DNA of 64,000 nucleotides from Hyphomicrobiales bacterium (GTDB lineage Bacteria; Pseudomonadota; Alphaproteobacteria; Rhizobiales; Rhizobiaceae), in contig RXJA01000058.1 in NCBI GenBank assembly GCA_003963455.1, positions 47,946 through 111,945 on the forward strand, written 5' to 3'. Numbering within the stretch: the first letter of the stretch is position 1; each line of letters starts with the position of its first letter. The notes under the pieces were generated by a model. That model searched no databases and was not told where the DNA came from. It was given only the letters and a program-made list of their open reading frames with translations. The position numbers and the translations under genes were made by a program. Positions 56,701-64,000 of this stretch are shown piece by piece.

Positions 56701-57032
56701 CGCTTGCACTTGCCATCGGCGTTCTTACCGGATCAGGCGTCTGGTTGGTCCTGCGACCGCGCACCTACCAGCTCGTCATCGGCCTTTCGTTGCTTTCCTA
56801 CGCGGTGAACCTCTTCATCTTCAGCATGGGTCGCCTGCGCGCAGGGACAGCTCCCGTTCTGGGTGCGGACGGCTCGGGAAATCCAGCCGACTTGGCGGAC
56901 CCGGTGCCGCAGGCGCTGGTGCTAACTGCAATCGTGATAGGCTTCGCGACGACCGCTCTCCTGCTGGTGGTCCTGATCGCCGCGCGCGGCCTTACCGGCA
57001 GCGATCACGTCGATGGGCGGGAGTCGCGCTGA
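56691..57032 (+). CDS. mnhC: Na+/H+ antiporter Mrp subunit C
   Basis: GTG start 56691: VELTLALAIGVLTGSGVWLVLRPRTYQLVIGLSLLSYAVNLFIFSMGRL...DPVPQALVLTAIVIGFATTALLL. Confidence 0.92.
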   Translation: MELTLALAIGVLTGSGVWLVLRPRTYQLVIGLSLLSYAVNLFIFSMGRLRAGTAPVLGADGSGNPADLADPVPQALVLTAIVIGFATTALLLVVLIAARGLTGSDHVDGRESR

Positions 57033-58666
57033 TGGAGTGGACGCGACACCTCCTGGTCGTTCCGATCCTGCTCCCGCTAGTGGCCGGGGCGTTGCTGCTT
57101 CTGATCGACGAGTCGCGCCACACATTGAAGGCGCTGGTCAGCCTCGCTTCAACGATGCTCCTCCTCGTGACGACCGTGGTTCTGACGCGCATGGCGGATA
57201 GCGTTCCGGTCGAAAGCGGTATCGTTTCCTTGTCCTACGCGATCGCGAGCTGGCCCGCGCCGTTCGCCATCGTGCTCGTGCTCGACCGGCTGTCGGCCCT
57301 CATGCTCGCCCTCGTCGCCGTCATCGGATTGGCGTCGCTGGTGTTTTCGCTGGCTCGCTGGCACAGGGCCGGACCGCACTTCCACACCCTCTTCCAGTTC
57401 CTGCTGATGGGCCTTGCAGGCGCGTTCCTGACGGGCGACCTCTTCAATCTGTTCGTCTTCTTCGAGGTAACGCTGGCGGCGTCCTATGGCCTGCTGCTGC
57501 ACGGGTCCGGAGCATTCCGTGTCCGATCGGGGCTGCATTACATCGCGATCAACCTGGCGGCGTCGCTTCTTTTCCTCATCGGCGTCAGCCTGATCTACGG
57601 AGTGGCCGGCACCCTCAACATGGCCGACCTGGCGATTCGCCTGCATGCCCTTCCTGCCGGGGACCGGGTTCTGCTGCAGGCGGGTGCGGCGATCCTGGGA
57701 ATCGCCTTCCTGGTCAAGGCTGGCGCGTGGCCGCTGTGCTTCTGGCTTCCTTCCGCTTACATGGCCGCTGCCGCCCCAGTCTCTGCCATCTTCGTCGTTC
57801 TCACCAAAGTCGGCGTGTACGTGCTCCTGCGCCTGAGCCTGCTGCTCTTCGGCAGCCAGGCGGGCGAACTGACAGGGTTCGGCGGTACGATCATGCTTTG
57901 GAGCGGCATGGCGACCGTCGCCTTCGCGACATCCGGCGTGCTCGCCTCGCAGGCGATGGGCAGGCTTGCCGGCTACAGCGTGCTTGTTTCTTCGGGGACC
58001 TTGCTGGCCGCTGTCGGCATGGGAGACGCGGCGGTCGTGTCAGGAGCGTTATTCTATCTGGTCAGCTCGACCCTGACGACAGCGGCCTTCTTCATGCTGA
58101 TTGAACTGGTGGAGCGCGCGCGTGAACCTGGCGCCGACCTGCTTGCCGTCACTAGGGAAGCCTATGGCGAAGACAGCGGAGAGGACGAGGAACGCGACGA
58201 CGACGAGGTTGGCGTCGTCATGCCAGGCGCGCTCGCCATCCTCGGCGTGTGCTTCGGATGCGTCGCCCTTTTGCTCGCCGGCCTGCCGCCGCTTTCGGGC
58301 TTCATCGCCAAGTTCGCCATGCTGACGGGCATGTTGAATCTGGACGGGCTGGGGACTCCTGCCAGCATCCCGCCGAGAACCTGGCTGCTGGTCGCACTCG
58401 TCATTCTGTCCGGCCTGGCGGCGCTGCTCGCCATGATGCGCAGCGGCATCGGCACGTTTTGGGCGCCGCTTGAAGTCGTTGTTCCGCGTGTGCTGGTGGT
58501 GGAGATTGCGCCGGTCGTCGGGTTGCTGGCGCTTTGCCTACTTTTGACGATCAAGGGAGGCGCAATGATCGGGTACACTCAGGCTGCGGCCCTCTCGCTG
58601 CATGATCCTTCGAGCTACATTCAGGGCGTTTTAGGCCCGCAGCAAGCGCCTGCCGTTGCCAGATGA
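57032..58666 (+). CDS. mnhD: Na+/H+ antiporter Mrp subunit D
   Basis: 544 aa; GAFLTGDLFNLFVFFEVTLAASYGLLLHG, FLVKAGAWPLCFWLPSAYMAAAAPVSAIFVVLTKVGVYVLLRL, LLLAGLPPLSGFIAKFAML. Confidence 0.95.
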   Translation: MEWTRHLLVVPILLPLVAGALLLLIDESRHTLKALVSLASTMLLLVTTVVLTRMADSVPVESGIVSLSYAIASWPAPFAIVLVLDRLSALMLALVAVIGLASLVFSLARWHRAGPHFHTLFQFLLMGLAGAFLTGDLFNLFVFFEVTLAASYGLLLHGSGAFRVRSGLHYIAINLAASLLFLIGVSLIYGVAGTLNMADLAIRLHALPAGDRVLLQAGAAILGIAFLVKAGAWPLCFWLPSAYMAAAAPVSAIFVVLTKVGVYVLLRLSLLLFGSQAGELTGFGGTIMLWSGMATVAFATSGVLASQAMGRLAGYSVLVSSGTLLAAVGMGDAAVVSGALFYLVSSTLTTAAFFMLIELVERAREPGADLLAVTREAYGEDSGEDEERDDDEVGVVMPGALAILGVCFGCVALLLAGLPPLSGFIAKFAMLTGMLNLDGLGTPASIPPRTWLLVALVILSGLAALLAMMRSGIGTFWAPLEVVVPRVLVVEIAPVVGLLALCLLLTIKGGAMIGYTQAAALSLHDPSSYIQGVLGPQQAPAVAR

Positions 58667-59148
58667 CCCGTGCGCTGCCCTACCCCATTCTCACCGTGGC
58701 GTTGCTGCTGACCTGGATGCTGTTGACGTCATTCTCGCCCGGGCAGTTTATCCTCGGAGGGCTGATCGCTGCCTTAGCCTCCCGGGCGATGGCGGCGCTG
58801 CAGCCGTCGAAGCCAAGGCTGAGACGGTGGCAGCTGATCCCCCGCCTTGCCGGGATCGTGGCACTGGACATACTGCGCTCGAACATCGCTGTCGCACGCA
58901 TTGTACTCCAACGCGGCGGCCGCAAGCGCAAATCCGGTTTCGTCGCCATACCGCTCGACCTTCGCGATAAAACGGGGCTCGCCGTGCTCGCCTGCATCGT
59001 CACCAGCACGCCCGGGACCGCATGGGTCGAGCACGCCCAGGATACGAACATCCTTCTGATCCATGTTCTCGACCTCGTCGACGAGCAGGGATGGATCACC
59101 CTGATCAAGAGCCGCTACGAAAGTCTTCTCATGGGGATATTCGAATGA
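58663..59148 (+). CDS. mnhE: Na+/H+ antiporter Mrp subunit E
   Basis: MTRALPYPILTVALLLTWMLLTSFSPGQFILGGLIAALAS...VLACIVTSTPGTAWVEHAQDTNILLIHVLDL. Confidence 0.92.
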   Translation: MTRALPYPILTVALLLTWMLLTSFSPGQFILGGLIAALASRAMAALQPSKPRLRRWQLIPRLAGIVALDILRSNIAVARIVLQRGGRKRKSGFVAIPLDLRDKTGLAVLACIVTSTPGTAWVEHAQDTNILLIHVLDLVDEQGWITLIKSRYESLLMGIFE

Positions 59149-59426
59149 CCGCCATCATACTCCTTTGGTCCGTGACGGCCGCACAGGCCATGCTGGTGGC
59201 CGCCATGGGCTGCTACACCTACCGCTTGATCCGCGGCCCTCGCGCGCAGGACCGGGTCCTCTGCCTCGATGCCATCTATGTGAGCGCCATGCTTCTGGTA
59301 CTCACGGTCGGCATTCGCGCCGGAAGCCCGATCTATTTCGAGGCGGCCCTCATCATCGCAGTGCTGGGCTTCGCCTCGAGCGTGGCTTTGGCGAAGTTTC
59401 TCATGCGCGGCGAGGTGATAGAATGA
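59145..59426 (+). CDS. mnhF: Na+/H+ antiporter Mrp subunit F
   Basis: MTAIILLWSVTAAQAMLVAAMGCYTYRLIRGPRAQDRVLCLDAIYVSAMLLVLTVGIRAGSPIYFEAALIIAVLGFASSVALAKFLMRGEVIE. Confidence 0.92.
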   Translation: MTAIILLWSVTAAQAMLVAAMGCYTYRLIRGPRAQDRVLCLDAIYVSAMLLVLTVGIRAGSPIYFEAALIIAVLGFASSVALAKFLMRGEVIE

Positions 59427-59818
59427 CACACTCTGGAGCACTACCCGCCTGGGCGGCGCTGCTGACAGCTTTCCTCGTTCTGCTGGGCGCGGGACTGACC
59501 CTACTCGGCGCAATCGGAACCCTGAGGTTCGGCAGCTTCTTCGAGCGCGTGCACGCTCCGACGCTGGGTACAAGCTGGGGTACAGGCGCCATCGTGCTCG
59601 CGTCGATCGTCTGCTTCTCGGTGCTGGGTTCGCGCCCTGTCGCTAATGAACTCCTGATCGGCGTCTTCATCACCGTCACAACCCCCGTCACGCTGATGCT
59701 GCTCGCACGCGCAGCCCTTTATCGCGACCGGGCGGAGGGAAAACCGGGCGTGCCTGACCGGTCGGTCTTGCGACCGCCGCGTGGCCGAGACCAGGGGGAA
59801 AACGGCGGCGACCAATGA
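59423..59818 (+). CDS. mnhG: Na+/H+ antiporter Mrp subunit G
   Basis: MTHSGALPAWAALLTAFLVLLGAGLTLLGAIGTLRFGSFFERVHAPTLGTSWGTGAIVLASIVCF. Confidence 0.92.
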   Translation: MTHSGALPAWAALLTAFLVLLGAGLTLLGAIGTLRFGSFFERVHAPTLGTSWGTGAIVLASIVCFSVLGSRPVANELLIGVFITVTTPVTLMLLARAALYRDRAEGKPGVPDRSVLRPPRGRDQGENGGDQ

Positions 59819-60225
59819 ACCCGCCGGACGGCATTAGCGCCGTAGTCCGGGTCCGACTGTCTTGGCTCTAAGTTCCGATAGCTGGCCCTATTTTGAGTTT
59901 TCCTGCCCTTTATACTGCTTCGGCTTGCGGGCTAGGCTGCGCTCGAAGCCAAGTTCGCAGTATGCTGACGCTCGCTTGCGTTGCGCCCCGAGTATCGCCA
60001 GCGCGCGGGATTGCCAGCGTCCGAAGGCCGCATCCGGTGCGGACCCGTGGAATAGGCAGCTTTCAAGCCACCCAGAGTACTCATCGAGCAGCGTTCGACA
60101 CCGGGCTTCTGCGCTTCAGTAACCGCCAGCCGCCTTCGCAGCTATTCCGAAGGCTGCGATGGCGTCTCGCCATTAGAGGCATCCCGAGTAGGACAGAACA
60201 ACAACGACGATCCTCTGACATAATT

Positions 60226-61083
60226 TCAGTTTCGGATAGTCGGCACCACAAAAACATCCACGTCGACCGATCGCAGAATGCTTTCTGTGACACTTCCTAG
60301 AAGTATCTTCATGAGGCCCGAACGGCCATGCGTCCCCATCACCAGAAGATCGGGCGCCACCTCGTTGATCGCTTCTATAATCGCTTCGACGGGGCCCCCT
60401 TCCTTAATACGCAGCGACCAGTTGTCCACGCCAAAGTCGTTCGCTTCCAGAAACGCGACGAGTTCCCTGCCGACCTGCAACCGCTCCGTCGCTACGTAGC
60501 GCGCTATCTCGTCCTTGCCTATTCCAGCATTTGACATTTTCCCCTTGGCGAACGCGTCGAACCCATGGACCAGCGAAAGATTGGCGTTGCCTATCATCCC
60601 AGTTTCCTTCGCCTTCTTGATTGCGCGCGCGGACGGCATGGACATGTCCACGGCGGCCATCAACTTGTTGTATGAATGTTCTACCTCCGCATTCACCATG
60701 AGCACCGGGTATGATCCCGTACGGATCACACGCTCAATGGTCGTTCCGACAAAAATATCGCGTAGCAGCTGTTTGCGGTGAGCACCCATGACAATGAGAT
60801 CGATCGAACGCGCCTCGGCCGCCCTCAAAATGCCGTCGAAAGGATCGCCGGCAACAACCGCTGAATCACATTTAAGCCCCTGCAACTCGGCGATCGAGAC
60901 CATTTGTTCTTCAAGATATCTCAGCGCCTCCCGTTCTTCGAGATCGACCAAGGCTGAGGGCTGGTCGTCATCGACGACGTGGAGGAGGGTAATTTCCGCG
61001 GCAATGTCCCTGGCCAAGACGCCGGCCCGCCGCAATGCCCGTTGCGAACGGGTGGAAAAATCTGTCGCTGCAAGGATCTTCAT
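60226..61083 (-). CDS. Tandem UspA-domain universal stress protein
   Basis: MKILAATDFSTRSQRALRRAGVLARDIAAEITLLHVVDD...LIVMGAHRKQLLRDIFVGTTIERVIR...LLVMGTHGRSGLMKILLGSVTESILR. Confidence 0.92.
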   Translation of the reverse strand: MKILAATDFSTRSQRALRRAGVLARDIAAEITLLHVVDDDQPSALVDLEEREALRYLEEQMVSIAELQGLKCDSAVVAGDPFDGILRAAEARSIDLIVMGAHRKQLLRDIFVGTTIERVIRTGSYPVLMVNAEVEHSYNKLMAAVDMSMPSARAIKKAKETGMIGNANLSLVHGFDAFAKGKMSNAGIGKDEIARYVATERLQVGRELVAFLEANDFGVDNWSLRIKEGGPVEAIIEAINEVAPDLLVMGTHGRSGLMKILLGSVTESILRSVDVDVFVVPTIRN

Positions 61084-61497
61084 TGTCAGCTCCCTGTTCT
61101 TCGTTCGGCACAGTTGATGATGCTCGCGCTTGGCATCCTAGGCGGTCGCTCCACCATGCTGCAACCGCCCGTCAATATCCCTCCGGAAGTTATCGAGCGC
61201 CAGCATCAGGGTTCCGGTGGTCGTCGGTCGCCTTGACTTCGCGAATTACTTCACCAACTATACATATATGAACACCGCAGCCAAAATCCGTCGTGATTTT
61301 CTTTTCCGGGTTTGCCCCATCGCGGGATCGTAACCCCCGGCCCGGCTGCCAATGCGCCCCGAGCCGAGGGGCAAATCTAAATCGACATGTGAAGATCAGC
61401 AGGCTCCACTGCTTTGGCGCAGCTGCGATCAATTTCCGAAATCGCCTGTCCCGCCATCTTTGATGGCGGCTGAGCCAACATAAACAAGGGCATTAGA

Positions 61498-61962
61498 ATG
61501 CAGAACAACTTGAAAATCCGGCGTAAGCCAAATATCCGGATCTCCCAGTCCGACCATGCGCGTTTGTCAGCGCTGGCGAGCACGTTCGCCGCACGAAACC
61601 CGGAAGCGTCTGACGAGCTCCTGGCGGAACTCGAGCGTGCGCGCGTTGTCGCCGATGGCTGGGTCTCTTCCGGCACTGTCCGGATGGGCTCGACTGTGAC
61701 GTTCAAGCCCGACTCCGGCGATCGCAAAACGGTCACGCTGGTTTATCCAGGTGAAGCCGACATTTCTGCAGGCAAGGTTTCAATCCTGACGCCGATCGGC
61801 ACCGCCCTGATCGGCCTCTCGGCTGGACAGTCGATCATGTGGACCGCCCGAGACGGGCGCAGGCACGAACTGTTGGTGCTTGGCGTGAGCCATCCCGCCC
61901 CGCAAGACAATAGCTCCGGCCGCCTGGCGCCTGCCACTCCAGCGGTCGCGGCGAGCCTCTAG
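61498..61962 (+). CDS. Rnk-like GreA/GreB-family regulator (nucleoside diphosphate kinase regulator)
   Basis: MQNNLKIRRKPNIRISQSDHARLSALAS...GSTVTFKPDSGDRKTVTLVYPGEADISAGKVSILTPIGTALIGLSAGQSIMW. Confidence 0.9.
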   Translation: MQNNLKIRRKPNIRISQSDHARLSALASTFAARNPEASDELLAELERARVVADGWVSSGTVRMGSTVTFKPDSGDRKTVTLVYPGEADISAGKVSILTPIGTALIGLSAGQSIMWTARDGRRHELLVLGVSHPAPQDNSSGRLAPATPAVAASL

Positions 61963-62120
61963 ACATGGGCGTCTCCGTCCGTCTCCTCAATCACGCAGGC
62001 AGTCTGATCGCGGGAGTCTGACCCCTGGGCCGGGCCGGTCCGGCGCAGGGGATCTTTCCATACCACCCGATCAATTCTTGTTGCCGGATCGCCTTTCACT
62101 GGTCCGGCTGGAGACATTTC

Positions 62121-62678
62121 ATGTCCACTACCGATAGCTGCCAACTGACCACCAAAGACTTCACCATTCTTGAGGTGCTAAGAGACCGCCACCCAATGCG
62201 CGATGAGGCCTTCTGGGCTATTCTCCAACGAAAGATTTCGAGCGCTGTCGTAATGTTTAGGGATGACATCCCGGCAAACGTCGTGACCCTCAACAGCCGC
62301 GTGGCCTATCGGGTGAACGACGGCCCTGCCGAAACCCGCATAATCGCACATGACCAGATGCGCGGCCTGGTTGGCATGCTGTTGCCCATAACCAATCTGC
62401 GCGGCCTGGCGTTGCTCGGTCTGGCCGAGGGGCAGTCGATCTCCATTCCGACTGCGGGCGGTCACCTGGAGATACTGACCGTGCATGAAGTGGTCTATCA
62501 ACCGGAAGCGGCAAGGCGTGAGAGGCTGAAGCTCGCGGGAGCGTCGGAACCGCGGCGGCCGAGCGAGCCGGGTCTGCGCGTCGTCCATCGTTCCGATGAC
62601 CCGCGCGACAAACCTGGCAACGGGGTTGCGGCGGGCTTCGACGCCGGGTTCGACGACCCGGGTCCGTCGGCTGCCTGA
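62121..62678 (+). CDS. Second Rnk-like GreA/GreB C-terminal-domain protein
   Basis: MSTTDSCQLTTKDFTILEVLRDRHPMRDEAFWAILQRKISSAVVMFRDDIPANVVTLNSRVAYRVNDGP...LGLAEGQSISI. Confidence 0.85.
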   Translation: MSTTDSCQLTTKDFTILEVLRDRHPMRDEAFWAILQRKISSAVVMFRDDIPANVVTLNSRVAYRVNDGPAETRIIAHDQMRGLVGMLLPITNLRGLALLGLAEGQSISIPTAGGHLEILTVHEVVYQPEAARRERLKLAGASEPRRPSEPGLRVVHRSDDPRDKPGNGVAAGFDAGFDDPGPSAA

Positions 62679-62686
62679 GAACCCGA

Positions 62687-63232
62687 CTATCCCGAAGGCT
62701 GTGAAGGCGGGTAGACAAGCGTCCCGTCGACCCTTGCCCTCACGCCGTCGGTGAGTTTTGCCGACTCCACGTTGTCATGGCCCATCAGATGAAAAACGGT
62801 TTCGCCGTGGCTGATAAGATAGTCAGCCACGATTCTCCGGTGACAGCGCCACCAGAGCGTTTCCGAGCACATGATGGCACACCGCCGTTGCCTGCCGAGG
62901 GCCACAAGCCGGTTCAAGCCGCCATGAAACTCCGCCGAGAGCGCGTAGTCGGCGTAGTTGTGAAAACTCTGGTTGATCCAGAATGCGTTGAGCGTTGGCG
63001 GAATGTCGTGTGCCTTGCCGCGCAGGCCACCAAGCTCGGCAATGTGTTCATAACCGATGCCGAACGCCGACAGGCTTTCCGGAAGCACTTCGCTGTTGAA
63101 TTGCGGATTGGCCCGCGATCGTCTGACGGTCCTGATGTCGACCACCAGGGCGACTTCTCCAACTCGCAGCAGTGCAACGAATTCGGCAATCGACCGGGTC
63201 GAGTGGCCGATGGTGTAAAATGGATAAGGCAT
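62687..63232 (-). CDS. DUF488 family protein
   Basis: MPYPFYTIGHSTRSIAEFVALLRVGEVALVVDIRTVRRSRANPQFNSEVL...CAIMCSETLWWRCHRRIVADYLISHGETVFHLM. Confidence 0.9.
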   Translation of the reverse strand: MPYPFYTIGHSTRSIAEFVALLRVGEVALVVDIRTVRRSRANPQFNSEVLPESLSAFGIGYEHIAELGGLRGKAHDIPPTLNAFWINQSFHNYADYALSAEFHGGLNRLVALGRQRRCAIMCSETLWWRCHRRIVADYLISHGETVFHLMGHDNVESAKLTDGVRARVDGTLVYPPSQPSG

Positions 63233-63294
63233 GTTCGGTCAATCCGTGGCGATGCGTCCTTCCAGCCACGTTGCTTCTCGCCTGGGAGGAACGA

Positions 63295-64000
63295 TCATTT
63301 CACAACTTGCTTCAGGCCGCGTAGCGCCGCCTGCACGTCGGCTCGCGTCTCGTTTGCTTCAGCATAGACGGCATAGGCCGGGTAGGTGAATTCCGGCGCG
63401 CCCTCCAGCACTTCCAGCTGCCCCGCCTCGATATGCGGAGCCGCGGCGCCCCTGCGGAAATATCCCATGCCACCGGCGCGCAGGATGTAGCTCAGACCGA
63501 GTGGACCGAGGCCGACCATAAGGCCCGGCTCGCCAAAGGCGGAGGAACTGGCATCGTGCTGGGCCGCAAACAGCGGCCCCCAGTCGACATAGACATAGTG
63601 CTTGGAGTCCGCAGGTTCTCCGTCTGTGTCTGTCGTCCGGACCAGGATGAGTTGCTCCTCGAGGAGAAGCTCTACCCTGAAGCCCGGGAGCAGCTTGGGC
63701 GCGTAAAGCACCGCGATATCAAGGACCCCGGTCCTGAGCTGCTCGATGAGTTGGTCCGGCACCCCGACCTGTGCTTGGATGGCAATTTCCGGCCTCGCCT
63801 TCCTCATCCAGACCAGCCAGTCCAGCAGAAGCGGGTTCCAGAGGCTCAACTCGCCGCCCAGCGCCACGACGCTGGTCCGTCCCGAGGGGATCGCGAGTTG
63901 ATGGCGAGCCCGCTCCCAGATCTGCACGAACGACTGCGCGTACCGCTCGAACTCGCGGCCCGCCGGCGTCAATTGCGCGCCGTTGCGGTTGCGGATGAAG
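63295..64000 (-). CDS. LysR-family transcriptional regulator, truncated by window edge
   Basis: ...FIRNRNGAQLTPAGREFERYAQSFVQIWERARHQL...LSLWNPLLLDWLVWMRKARPEIAIQAQVGVPDQLIEQLRTGVLDIAVLY; frame continues past window end. Confidence 0.9.
   Translation of the reverse strand, partial: FIRNRNGAQLTPAGREFERYAQSFVQIWERARHQLAIPSGRTSVVALGGELSLWNPLLLDWLVWMRKARPEIAIQAQVGVPDQLIEQLRTGVLDIAVLYAPKLLPGFRVELLLEEQLILVRTTDTDGEPADSKHYVYVDWGPLFAAQHDASSSAFGEPGLMVGLGPLGLSYILRAGGMGYFRRGAAAPHIEAGQLEVLEGAPEFTYPAYAVYAEANETRADVQAALRGLKQVVK

Noticed and set aside
1-64000. CRISPR arrays
   Set aside because: No regularly spaced 25-40 bp direct repeats with unique spacers seen; the 27-bp-periodic sites at 24361-24457 are short palindromes, not CRISPR repeats.
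1-64000. Intact insertion sequences
   Set aside because: No transposase ORF with recognisable DDE/HUH motifs was seen in the supplied translations.

Overview
GC-rich alphaproteobacterial sequence, most like a Mesorhizobium/Hyphomicrobiales chromosome (inferred from gene content only). Layout: (1) 1-6.5 kb, edge of an ectoine uptake/degradation locus (ehuA fragment, MocR/EnuR regulator, AsnC/DoeX, DoeC- and DoeD-like enzymes, a Zn-type dehydrogenase). (2) 7.0-9.1 kb, a compact minus-strand cassette: SIR2-like protein, unknown 134-aa protein, small E-x-K nuclease-like protein; candidate undescribed defence system, followed by a decayed ATPase/nuclease relic. (3) 10.2-17.7 kb, a ribose-type sugar ABC operon flanked by two paralogous SGNH hydrolases and a ROK regulator. 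(4) 18.2-22.9 kb, a YhaN-like ATPase and SbcD/YhaO-like phosphoesterase pair. (5) 24.3-34.4 kb, a dense conflict/defence island: HipBA with a 27-bp-periodic operator array, an MNT-HEPN protein, a DUF2235 hydrolase/PD-(D/E)XK pair, and an ABC-three-component-like operon. (6) 34.6-45.7 kb, a conjugation/maintenance module of an alphaproteobacterial ICE (ScpB-like, DUF1403, DUF3363 relaxase, lytic transglycosylase, TraF, HTH, DUF736, ParB, DUF2958, ArdC) ending at truncated MobC-like/EAL fragments. (7) 45.7-64 kb, a stress/ion-homeostasis region (ECF sigma, folE paralog, hydantoinase, CBS-BON, XRE, degenerate Nudix, UspA proteins, Mrp antiporter operon, two Rnk-like proteins, DUF488, LysR). No rRNA, tRNA, CRISPR array or intact transposase was recognised by eye. 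All family calls come from reading the translations; no searches were run.
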